Below are positions 1-6,195 of a stretch of 11,654 nt of DNA, piece after piece. The notes under the pieces were generated by a model. That model was given only the letters and a program-made list of their open reading frames with translations, was not told where the DNA came from and made no database searches. This DNA comes from an uncultured Ruminococcus sp. (lineage in GTDB: Bacteria > Bacillota > Clostridia > Oscillospirales > Ruminococcaceae). The stretch is from assembly GCA_900545125.1 (NCBI GenBank), contig UQXS01000060.1, positions 1 to 11,654 of the forward strand, in the 5' to 3' direction. The first letter of the stretch is position 1. Every line of letters starts with the position of its first letter. The position numbers were made by a program, and so were the translations under genes.

Positions 1-696
1 TGCCTGAATGGACAGAATTCCTTCCACCGTTATTTCCTTTAACATCATCTCAGTATCATTGTTCTCTTTTAACTTTGCCGCTGTCGGGTTACAAATCCAG
101 TTTGCAATAAGAGAACCGTACAATGTGGTTACAAGTGCAACCGCCATAGCAGGACCGATAGTGGATGGGTCATTCATGTTATTTAACATAAGAATAAGAC
201 CGATCAAAGTTCCGATCATTCCCCATGCCGGACCAAGTTCCGCCCATTTTTCCCAAACTGCTATATTTTTCTTATGTCTGCTTTCTACACAGGACATATC
301 TGTTTCCATAATTCCACGTACAAGTTCTGGATCCGTACCATCTACAACCAGCATAATTCCCTTTTTCAGGAAATCATCCTCAATCTGGTTTGCAGCCTCC
401 TCTAAGGCAAGAAGTCCTTCTTTTCTTGCAGTATTTGCAAGATCCAGGACATTTTTGATTGTAACTGCCGGATCCATCGTTTTCTCTTTCATGGTTAATG
501 TGAAACACTTTAAACCATTAAGAAAATCCTTTAACTTAAATGATGCCAACGTACCTGAAATTGAACCACCAATTGTAATGATTGCAGACGAATAATCCCA
601 CATACTATGTAATCCAGCCACACCACTGTTTGAGATAACACCGAATATGAACATTACGCCGCCGAGTACAAGACCCAATAAAGAAGCTATATCCAA
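1..696 (-). CDS. motA: Flagellar motor stator protein MotA, partial (C-terminus beyond window)
   Basis: MotA pairs with MotB to form the proton- (or sodium-) driven stator of the flagellar motor in the cytoplasmic membrane. The 232 visible residues cover nearly all of the usual ~260-280. They show two N-terminal membrane segments (about 5-22 and 35-52), a cytoplasmic loop with the RKEGLLALE stretch (91-99), whose Arg and Glu match the rotor-contacting charges of the family, and the hallmark GPAWGMIGTLIGL (155-167) leading into the third membrane segment, with a fourth at about 181-200. The chosen start is a TTG at 696, giving MDIASLLG, which matches the usual MotA N-terminus in length; AGGTGG lies 5 bases upstream. 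A GTG at 705 directly after a TAG is the alternative and adds three residues. The frame is open at base 1, where motB would be expected to follow. flgE lies upstream on the same strand. Confidence 0.93.
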   Translation of the reverse strand, partial: MDIASLLGLVLGGVMFIFGVISNSGVAGLHSMWDYSSAIITIGGSISGTLASFKLKDFLNGLKCFTLTMKEKTMDPAVTIKNVLDLANTARKEGLLALEEAANQIEDDFLKKGIMLVVDGTDPELVRGIMETDMSCVESRHKKNIAVWEKWAELGPAWGMIGTLIGLILMLNNMNDPSTIGPAMAVALVTTLYGSLIANWICNPTAAKLKENNDTEMMLKEITVEGILSIQA

Positions 697-911
697 TTTG
701 TCCACCTACCGTCCCTGAATTTTTGGTTTCCAGATTATTTCTGGTTTTTCATCCGTGAAAATATGCATTATTTTCTCTTTTGTACCTAATTTTACTAAAC
801 TTTCGACTTCTTGTCTACTTTCTTTTGCATTTTCTTCCGCCTTATGTCGGAATGCACAATGGCTAATCCGTAAAATCTAGCCCAAAGCCTGTACCAAAGG
901 ACTAAACTTTA
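697..911 (-). ncRNA. Predicted structured 5' leader of motA (novel candidate)
   Basis: The gap between flgE and motA holds no recognisable gene but several inverted repeats downstream of a good promoter. On the minus strand a 15-bp stem, with three G-U pairs and a 15-base loop, spans 869-913 and can extend to 915, starting almost at the predicted transcript start. A second stem-loop spans 826-856 (arms TGCATT/AATGCA with inner CCG/CGG). Short hairpins lie at 757-775 (arms GAAAATA/TATTTTC), 746-761 (arms TTTTCA/TGAAAA, loop CGGA) and 730-744 (arms CCAGA/TCTGG). The 757-775 and 746-761 hairpins overlap and exclude one another. I do not recognise a known riboswitch family. The density of stems suggests a regulatory leader, but this rests on reading by eye only. 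Confidence 0.35.
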
Positions 912-916
912 CGGAA

Positions 917-945
917 AGTATACCACATCTGGTAGCGGGTGTGAA
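917..945 (-). promoter_or_regulatory. Sigma-A-type promoter in front of motA
   Basis: On the minus strand TTCACA (940-945) is followed after exactly 17 bases by TATACT (917-922), preceded by TGG, which makes an extended -10. Each hexamer has five of six consensus bases. Transcription should start near 910, giving motA a leader of about 214 bases and an expression route separate from the upstream flagellar operon. A 6-bp inverted repeat (CTGGTA at 929-934, TACCAG at 953-958) brackets the -35 and could be an operator. Confidence 0.65.
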
Positions 946-990
946 TACCTTTTACCAGATATATTTTAATTTTTTACCCTATCAGCAATA

Positions 991-2418
991 CTATCTCTTC
1001 AGATTTACAAGTTCCTCAAGCAGTGTATCTGAAGTAGTAATAACACGGGAGTTTGCCTGGAAACCACGCTGTGTAATAATCATCTGTGTAAACTCTGTAG
1101 ATAAATCTACGTTTGACATTTCCAACTCTCCGGTTGTCATTTTGCTTCCATCTGCAGAAATATCCACACCGATTCCATCGAAATCACCAGAGTTCAAGGT
1201 TGTCGTATAGCAGTTATCTCCCACTTTCTCAAGACCAGAAGCGTTTGCAAACTGTGCAGTTGCAATCTGTCCTAACAGAGTGGTATTTCCATTATCGTAT
1301 GTTCCGTAAATCTTTCCGCTGGTATCAACTGAAAGACCAATCATGGCACCTAACTTTTTACCTTTTCCGGTTGTTCCGTCAAGATCTCCTGAATCAGCCC
1401 CGATTGTAGATTTTCCACCGTTGTTCTGGTTTAAGCAGGTCGTAAAGTCAATGGAAATATCCTTGAAGTTTCCGTTTGTAAATAATCCGGAAGAAGAAAG
1501 ATTTAAAGTAGCCTTTCCCTGTCCTGACATATTGATGTAATCAAAGGTACCGTCTGCCGTGTTGAACTTTAAGGTATAGTTGACAGTCGGGCTTGCAATT
1601 GTGTAGGTTGCTCCGTTCATCGTACCAGTTACGTTCGTGGTTGCATTGTTCTGAATGTTCTGCCACTCAAGTGCAGTGAAGCCGAAAACATCCTGAGGAG
1701 TAACCGTCTGCTGTGCACCGTTCTCATCTGTGTAAGTGAAAGAGGTCGGATTAGTTGCATTATCCGGTGTCAATGCTGCTGTCGTTCCATCTGAAAGAAC
1801 GATATTATAGGTTGACGTACCTGTATCATAATAACAATCTCCGCCGGACAATCCGGTTGCAGATGTCGGCAATGTATATGTGCTGTTGCTTGTTGTCTGA
1901 TTTCCGAACAAGCTTGCTTTCTGGGCATCTGTGAAATTTGCAATGATATCTGTTCCGTTAGAATCCAAAAGGCTTGCCAGCTCAACGGTATATTCGCACT
2001 GGTCTTTGTCCACTGCACGGATTGCGAATTTTGCAGTATACTGATAACCAAGGTCATCATAGAAGTTCAGTGTCATAATTTTTCCCGCTTCACTGGTTAC
2101 ATCGGAATCATTCTTATCAAGGATTCCGGATACGGTTCCGTTTGTGGTTGCCTCCGGTGCAGAAGTCAGGTTCTCCTGCTTCATAACACGAAGTGCCGAT
2201 ACAGTATCCTTCTGAATCTCGCCAGTTGTCGGATCTACCTGCCATCCCATTACGTTATAACCGGTAGATGTCATACAAAGGTTTCCGGAACCATCAATAT
2301 AGAAGGAACCTGATCTTGTAAACAGGTTCTCCGAACCGTTATTTACGATAAAGAAATTTGTTGTGTTTGCATCAGATAAACGAATATCCAGACCGTCACC
2401 TGTAGTCTCCGCTGCACC
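991..2418 (-). CDS. flgE: Flagellar hook protein FlgE, C-terminal ~475 residues; N-terminus missing at the join
   Basis: FlgE polymerises outside the cell into the flagellar hook that links basal body to filament. The frame shows the family stretch DGLDIRLSDANTTNFFIVNN followed by NGSENLFTRSGSFY near its left end. A long, variable, Thr/Asn/Gly-rich central domain follows. The C-terminus carries the conserved helix with TEFTQMIITQRGFQANSRV and ends TTSDTLLEELVNLKR, the signature of flagellar rod/hook proteins. What is missing is the N-terminal ~80-100 residues, including the polymerisation helix and the usual Gly-Phe/Asn-Ile-Ala-Asn motif. The open frame continues to an ATG at 2532, but those ~38 codons are out-of-frame P-type ATPase DNA and not hook protein. 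motA follows downstream with no flbD between, although flgE-flbD-motA is the common order in Firmicutes. As it stands this gene has no start of its own and could not make a working hook protein. Confidence 0.9.
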   Translation of the reverse strand, partial: GAAETTGDGLDIRLSDANTTNFFIVNNGSENLFTRSGSFYIDGSGNLCMTSTGYNVMGWQVDPTTGEIQKDTVSALRVMKQENLTSAPEATTNGTVSGILDKNDSDVTSEAGKIMTLNFYDDLGYQYTAKFAIRAVDKDQCEYTVELASLLDSNGTDIIANFTDAQKASLFGNQTTSNSTYTLPTSATGLSGGDCYYDTGTSTYNIVLSDGTTAALTPDNATNPTSFTYTDENGAQQTVTPQDVFGFTALEWQNIQNNATTNVTGTMNGATYTIASPTVNYTLKFNTADGTFDYINMSGQGKATLNLSSSGLFTNGNFKDISIDFTTCLNQNNGGKSTIGADSGDLDGTTGKGKKLGAMIGLSVDTSGKIYGTYDNGNTTLLGQIATAQFANASGLEKVGDNCYTTTLNSGDFDGIGVDISADGSKMTTGELEMSNVDLSTEFTQMIITQRGFQANSRVITTSDTLLEELVNLKR

Positions 2419-4541
2419 GGAAGAAGTAATATCGGCATTCCCATGAGTATCCCCAGAAACATTGTCAGAACTTCCCCTATGTTGCACGAAAGAAGATACC
2501 GCACGAACTTCCGTATATTTGCATAGACACATCGTCCTTGTTCCACGGCGCTTACAAGCGTTGCAAGATTATCGTCAAGCAGTATTACATCTGCCGCCTG
2601 TTTCGTTACGTCCGTTCCGGTAACTCCCATTGCAACCCCCACATCCGCTTCTTTTATCGCCGGAGCATCGTTGACACCGTCACCGGTCATTGTTACGATC
2701 TCCCCTCGTCTCTTGAAACTGCGGACTATGCGCAGTTTATGTATCGGCTCAACGCGGGCAAAAACCGTATATCTGCCGATGTTCCTGTCGAGTTCGTCAT
2801 CGGACATTTTGTCGAGTTCCGCACCTGTTACAGCCATTCCGCCTTTCAATAATCCGGCTTTTTTCGCAACTGCAACGGCTGTATTTTTGTGATCTCCTGT
2901 TATCATCACCGTTCTTACCGAGGCGGATGCACATTTTCTTATCGCCGCTTTTGCTTCCTCACGGGGTGGATCTATCATGCCGATAAGTCCCAGAAATATC
3001 AGATTTCCTCTGTCCGGTACAAATTCTTCCGACACGCAGTAAGCTAATGCAAGTACCCGCAGTGCCTTTCCGGACATCTCCAGCGCAGATTCTGAGAGTT
3101 CCCTGCGCACTGCCGGAGTCAGAGTGCGTATCTCACCGCTGTTGTCCATGTATTGCGAACATCTCGGCAAAATGACTTCCTCAGCACCCTTGAAATATAT
3201 CTTTCGCTCACTTCCGACAGCACAGTGAACTGCCATAAAACGATTCTCACTGTCAAATGGAAATTCCTCCAGACGTCTGTTGTTTATGGCAAGTTCCGTC
3301 TGCATTATTCCTGCCTTCGCCGCTGCAATAAGTATTGCCGCTTCTGTGGGATCGCCTGTTACCTCCCACTCGCCTTTTCCGGAAATCTGCCCACGAATCC
3401 GGCTTTTCGGCGGCATTTTTGCTGTTATCCGTGCAGTCGAACACATCACTCCGCATACAAGCGCTTCTGTAAGAGATTTTTCATTTTTAGGATTAACAGC
3501 TATACTTTCCTCCGATTTCGTAACACCGCCGCTTATTCTATATCCCATTCCGCTGAAATAATAATGTTCCCCGACTGCTGCAAGTTCTGTTGCAGTCATT
3601 TTATTTTCTGTGATTGTTCCTGTCTTGTCGGAACATATTACCGATGTACAACCCAGAGTCTCTACGCTGTGCAGCTTGTTCACCAGTGCCTTTTGTTTCA
3701 GCATACGATTTACTGCAAGCGCAAGCGCAATTGTTACCGTTGCCGGCAATCCCTCCGGAATTGCTGCAATGGCTATGGTAATTCCCGTCATGAGCATATC
3801 AAAGACCGCTTCTCCCCGAAGTACTCCTGCCGCAAATACCGCCACGCAGACAATCAGACATATCAATGCCACTACCCTGCCCAGTTCCGCAAGTCGTTTT
3901 TGCAGGGGCGTCTGTTCCTTGTCGATATCCGTGAGCATTTCAGATATTCTGCCCATTTGCGTATTCTTTCCTACAGCAATTACTTTTGCAAGACATCTTC
4001 CCTTTGTTGTTGATGCTCCGCAGTAAACTATATTTTCCTTATTAAGCGAGTTGTCAGTATCGTTCTGATTTCCCGGCTTTTTCTCGACGGCAGACGATTC
4101 TCCGGTAAGTATGGATTCATCAGAGTAAAATCCCGATGCATTTACTACGGCGCAGTCTGCCGGAATTCTGTCCCCTGCTTCGATTTCCACCATATCTCCG
4201 ACTACAAGTTTTGCAGCTCCGATTTCTTTCAATACACCGTCACGCCAGCATTTTGCAGTCGGAGCTGTCATGGATTTCAGTGCCTCTAAGGTATGTTCGG
4301 TGCGGTATTCCTGTATAAATCCGAGTATTGCATTCAGCAGTACAATTAATATTATTGTAACCGCATCGGTAATTTCCCCCAGAAGTACTGATATTCCTGT
4401 TGCAATAAGCAGAATCATCACCATTACATCCTTGAACTGACCGATAAATATTCCAGCCGGCCCCGTCCTTTTGCTTTCCGCAAGAATATTTTCACCGTCC
4501 GATTTCAGCCTTTCAGCCGCTTCTTTTTCTGTAAGTCCCAT
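2343..4541 (-). CDS. P-type Ca2+-transporting ATPase (type IIA-like), truncated after membrane segment 5
   Basis: A cation pump of the SERCA/PMR1-like P2A class, which uses ATP to move Ca2+ across the cytoplasmic membrane. Domains in order: membrane segments 1-2 (about 36-77), actuator domain with TGES (146-149), membrane segments 3-4 with PEGLP (262-266, the cation-binding kink), phosphorylation motif DKTGT (Asp305), nucleotide-binding domain including KGAEE (451-455), TGD (548-550), and the hinge TGDGVNDAP (619-627), then membrane segment 5 (about 685-708). Homology stops at residue ~710. The last 22 residues are out-of-frame flgE DNA, so membrane segments 6-10 and their Ca2+ ligands are lost; relatives are usually ~870-900 residues. 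The ATG at 4541 has AAAGGGTGA just upstream. The Ca2+ assignment follows from PEGLP and overall similarity; another cation is possible. The gene as assembled would be non-functional. Confidence 0.9.
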   Translation of the reverse strand: MGLTEKEAAERLKSDGENILAESKRTGPAGIFIGQFKDVMVMILLIATGISVLLGEITDAVTIILIVLLNAILGFIQEYRTEHTLEALKSMTAPTAKCWRDGVLKEIGAAKLVVGDMVEIEAGDRIPADCAVVNASGFYSDESILTGESSAVEKKPGNQNDTDNSLNKENIVYCGASTTKGRCLAKVIAVGKNTQMGRISEMLTDIDKEQTPLQKRLAELGRVVALICLIVCVAVFAAGVLRGEAVFDMLMTGITIAIAAIPEGLPATVTIALALAVNRMLKQKALVNKLHSVETLGCTSVICSDKTGTITENKMTATELAAVGEHYYFSGMGYRISGGVTKSEESIAVNPKNEKSLTEALVCGVMCSTARITAKMPPKSRIRGQISGKGEWEVTGDPTEAAILIAAAKAGIMQTELAINNRRLEEFPFDSENRFMAVHCAVGSERKIYFKGAEEVILPRCSQYMDNSGEIRTLTPAVRRELSESALEMSGKALRVLALAYCVSEEFVPDRGNLIFLGLIGMIDPPREEAKAAIRKCASASVRTVMITGDHKNTAVAVAKKAGLLKGGMAVTGAELDKMSDDELDRNIGRYTVFARVEPIHKLRIVRSFKRRGEIVTMTGDGVNDAPAIKEADVGVAMGVTGTDVTKQAADVILLDDNLATLVSAVEQGRCVYANIRKFVRYLLSCNIGEVLTMFLGILMGMPILLLPVQRRLQVTVWIFVYLMQTQQISLS
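2405..2420. other. Breakpoint joining two unrelated genomic segments (probable assembly chimera)
   Basis: ATPase homology on the minus strand runs through LLLPVQ, whose last codon is 2412-2414. In P-type ATPases this is normally followed by a conserved ILWVN-like stretch, which is absent. flgE homology begins in a different frame within a few codons of the same place. The exact base cannot be fixed because a short stretch around TTCCGGTGCAG could belong to either parent. No insertion sequence, integrase, tRNA or target duplication is seen here. Confidence 0.8.
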
Positions 4542-4575
4542 AAGCTCACCCTTTCATTGGAGAATTTGTCCTTAT

Positions 4576-4581
4576 ATTATA
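4576..4581 (-). promoter_or_regulatory. Candidate -10 element for the P-type ATPase gene
   Basis: A perfect TATAAT on the minus strand lies 35 bases before the ATPase ATG, which would give a leader of about 28 bases. No convincing -35 is seen at 17-18 bases (TGCATA at 18 is the best, 3 of 6). The two parS palindromes lie just upstream, so bound ParB could affect this promoter. Confidence 0.4.
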
Positions 4582-4608
4582 TGAGCCCTCCGGACAGGAT
4601 ATGCACTA

Positions 4609-4624
4609 TGTTTCACGTGAAACA
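4609..4624. promoter_or_regulatory. parS: parS site, ParB/Spo0J binding (copy 1)
   Basis: This is a perfect 16-bp palindrome TGTTTCACGTGAAACA, identical to the bacterial parS consensus TGTTNCACGTGAAACA. ParB (Spo0J) loads here as a CTP-dependent clamp and recruits SMC for origin segregation. The site is intergenic, between the ATPase promoter and the end of spoVAE. It is identical to copy 2 over 19 bases, including the flanking A and AT. Confidence 0.9.
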
Positions 4625-4653
4625 ATTATATTGATTCTGACTGATACTAAAAA

Positions 4654-4669
4654 TGTTTCACGTGAAACA
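4654..4669. promoter_or_regulatory. parS: parS site, ParB/Spo0J binding (copy 2)
   Basis: This second perfect TGTTTCACGTGAAACA has its centre 45 bp from copy 1 and starts 13 bases past the spoVAE stop. On the minus strand it is followed by TTTTT, so in RNA the palindrome could also act as a weak terminator for spoVAE (6-bp stem, ACGT loop), but that is secondary to the exact parS match. Confidence 0.9.
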
Positions 4670-4681
4670 ATCGTAATAATA

Positions 4682-5041
4682 TTATTTATCTCTCTGCGGA
4701 AATACTGCCGCCGCCAGAACTCCGAAAAGCAATGCAGCCGTTATTCCTCCGGATGCAGCTGTCATTCCTCCGGTAAATATTCCAAGAATTCCGTCGTCGG
4801 ATATGGTTTTGCGTATTCCCTCCGCAAGCGTATGTCCGAATCCCGTCAAAGGTACAGTCGCTCCTGCACCTGCAAATTCAACAAGAGGGCCGTAAACTCC
4901 TACCGCTGACAGAATAACTCCTGCTACTACGAATCCCGTAAGAATTCTCGCCGGAGTAAGCTTTGTATAATCAATAAGAAGCTGCCCCACCGAACATATG
5001 ATTCCTCCAACAATAAACGCTCTTAATATATCCAATAACAT
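4682..5041 (-). CDS. spoVAE: Stage V sporulation protein AE (SpoVAE/SpoVAEb)
   Basis: A membrane component of the SpoVA complex, which moves dipicolinic acid (with Ca2+) into the forespore during sporulation and releases it at germination. The 119-residue product fits the usual ~116-120. It is almost entirely hydrophobic, with about three to four membrane segments (roughly 6-23, 33-52, 55-68, 86-114) and the conserved stretches GQLLIDYTKLTPARILTGFV (19-38) and GATVPLTGFGHTLAEG (60-75). The start at 5041 was chosen over an in-frame ATG at 5215 because the extra 58 codons overlap spoVAD out of frame, while AGGAGG inside the last spoVAD codons sits correctly for 5041. Only two bases separate the spoVAD stop from this ATG, so translation is probably coupled. 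No second spoVAE-like gene or spoVAF follows; parS sites and the ATPase gene do. Confidence 0.93.
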   Translation of the reverse strand: MLLDILRAFIVGGIICSVGQLLIDYTKLTPARILTGFVVAGVILSAVGVYGPLVEFAGAGATVPLTGFGHTLAEGIRKTISDDGILGIFTGGMTAASGGITAALLFGVLAAAVFPQRDK

Positions 5042-5043
5042 AA

Positions 5044-6051
5044 TCAAGTCCTCCTCAGATGCACAAGGTGCGAAATAGTCGGGATAGTCTCCCCCTGCTG
5101 CAATGACATCGGCGACATCAATGCTCCCGTTGCCGCAAAAAGAATGTTCTTCGCCTCGCCACGCTCCAGCATTGGCAGGAAATATCCACAAAGTACGCTT
5201 GCACTGCATCCGCATCCCGAACCGCCGCAGTGTGTGTCCTGTTCAGCAGGATCAAATATCATTACTCCGCAGTCACGATGCTGACGGGAAATATCAATCC
5301 CCTGTTTCATGAGAAATTCAACAAGCAGGCTACTTCCGGTAATGCCAAGATCTCCTGTCACAATATAATCATAATCATCCGGATTCGTTTTTGTTGCTTC
5401 AAGATATCGGCGTATCGTTTCCGCCGCCGCCGGTGCCATCGCACTTCCCATATTATTAATATCCGTAACGCCCATGTCGGTTATCTTGCCAATACATCCC
5501 CCTACAGCTTCAATATTTCCACTGTGCGAAACTATGACCGCTCCCGATGCAGTACAAGTCCACTGGGATGTGGGTGTACGCTGTCCGCCATAGGAAAGCG
5601 GAAATCTGAATTGACGCTCTGCTGTCGAAAAATGCGACGATGTGACCGCCGCACTACAGCCGACCACTCCGCTCTCAACAAGAACCGCTGCAAGCATAAG
5701 TCCCTCTGCCATAGTCGAACAGGCTCCGTATATGCCTATATACGGTATTTCAAGTTCCTTCAGACCATACGTCGAACCAATACACTGATTTATAAGATCA
5801 CCGGAACATACAGCTCCGATATCCTCCTTGGCAAGATTGGCTTTCCTGATAGCCGTGCTCACCGCTTCAAGCTGGAAACGACTTTCCGCCTGTTCCCATG
5901 TGTCCTTGCCGAAATGACTGTCCTCAACTACCAGATCAAAATATTTTCCGAGAGGACCTTCACCCTCCATTTTACCGGCTATTGATGCATATGATTGCAT
6001 TTTCGGCGCATTTTTAAATCTGAATATCCCTCTGTCAATATATTCTGCCAT
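5044..6051 (-). CDS. spoVAD: Stage V sporulation protein AD (SpoVAD)
   Basis: A peripheral protein of the SpoVA channel with a thiolase/ketoacyl-synthase (FabH-like) fold, which in Bacillus binds dipicolinic acid. The 335 residues match the family's ~338. The sequence contains GIYGACSTMAEGL (107-119), with Cys111 at the position of the thiolase nucleophile; TSSHFSTAERQFRFPLSYGG (137-156); SQWTCTASGA (162-171); and the C-terminal DTHCGGSGCGCSA (272-284), all typical of SpoVAD. The ATG at 6051 is preferred over one at 6081: AGGAGG ends 7 bases before it, and the protein then starts MAEYIDRGIF, close to homologues. spoVAE follows after two bases. Unusually, spoVAC is not upstream; a divergent surface-protein gene begins 144 bases away. 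Transcription by forespore sigma-G is expected from the family, but no convincing promoter with a usable leader is visible. Confidence 0.95.
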   Translation of the reverse strand: MAEYIDRGIFRFKNAPKMQSYASIAGKMEGEGPLGKYFDLVVEDSHFGKDTWEQAESRFQLEAVSTAIRKANLAKEDIGAVCSGDLINQCIGSTYGLKELEIPYIGIYGACSTMAEGLMLAAVLVESGVVGCSAAVTSSHFSTAERQFRFPLSYGGQRTPTSQWTCTASGAVIVSHSGNIEAVGGCIGKITDMGVTDINNMGSAMAPAAAETIRRYLEATKTNPDDYDYIVTGDLGITGSSLLVEFLMKQGIDISRQHRDCGVMIFDPAEQDTHCGGSGCGCSASVLCGYFLPMLERGEAKNILFAATGALMSPMSLQQGETIPTISHLVHLRRT

Positions 6052-6123
6052 ATAAACACCTCCTGCTATATTTTGTCTCAAATATCACCTAATATTCATA
6101 TAATGAAAACATTGTGAAATCCA

Positions 6124-6152
6124 TTGATTTATTCTTAAAATTATGATATAAT
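6124..6152 (+). promoter_or_regulatory. Sigma-A-type promoter for the LRR gene pair
   Basis: TTGATT (6124-6129) and a perfect TATAAT (6147-6152) are separated by 17 bases, with TGA directly before the -10 (extended -10). Transcription should start near 6159, giving a leader of about 37 bases that contains AAAGAGG (6182-6188), 7 bases before the ATG at 6196. The spacer and flanks are very A+T-rich. Confidence 0.75.
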
Positions 6153-6195
6153 TATAGGCAGCATAACACAAATTATAATATAAAGAGGTAAAAAT

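Noticed and set aside
8..595. Plus-strand open frame of 195 codons at the left edge
   Set aside because: It is the complement of motA, which reads cleanly on the minus strand with all family motifs.
2419..2532. N-terminal extension of the hook-protein frame beginning MCLCKYTEVRAV
   Set aside because: This DNA encodes the ATPase (VYANIRKFVRYLLSCNIGEVL) in another frame; it is a product of the join, not part of FlgE.
3153..4013. Long plus-strand open frame of 286 codons inside the ATPase gene
   Set aside because: It is antisense to well-conserved ATPase domains, is Cys/Arg/Tyr-rich with no recognisable motif and has no ribosome site.
4609..4669. Reading the paired palindromes as a CRISPR or terminator cluster
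   Set aside because: There are only two copies, the sequence is an exact parS consensus, and the stems have no proper loop; at most the minus-strand TTTTT gives a weak secondary terminator.
5042..5215. Longer spoVAE starting at an ATG at 5215
   Set aside because: The extra 58 codons overlap the conserved end of spoVAD in another frame and have no similarity to SpoVAE; the AGGAGG favours 5041.
6069..6097. Possible sigma-G promoter for spoVAD on the minus strand (GAATA, 17 bases, CAAAATA)
   Set aside because: The match is fair, but the start would fall at about 6062, inside the AGGAGG ribosome site, leaving no usable leader.
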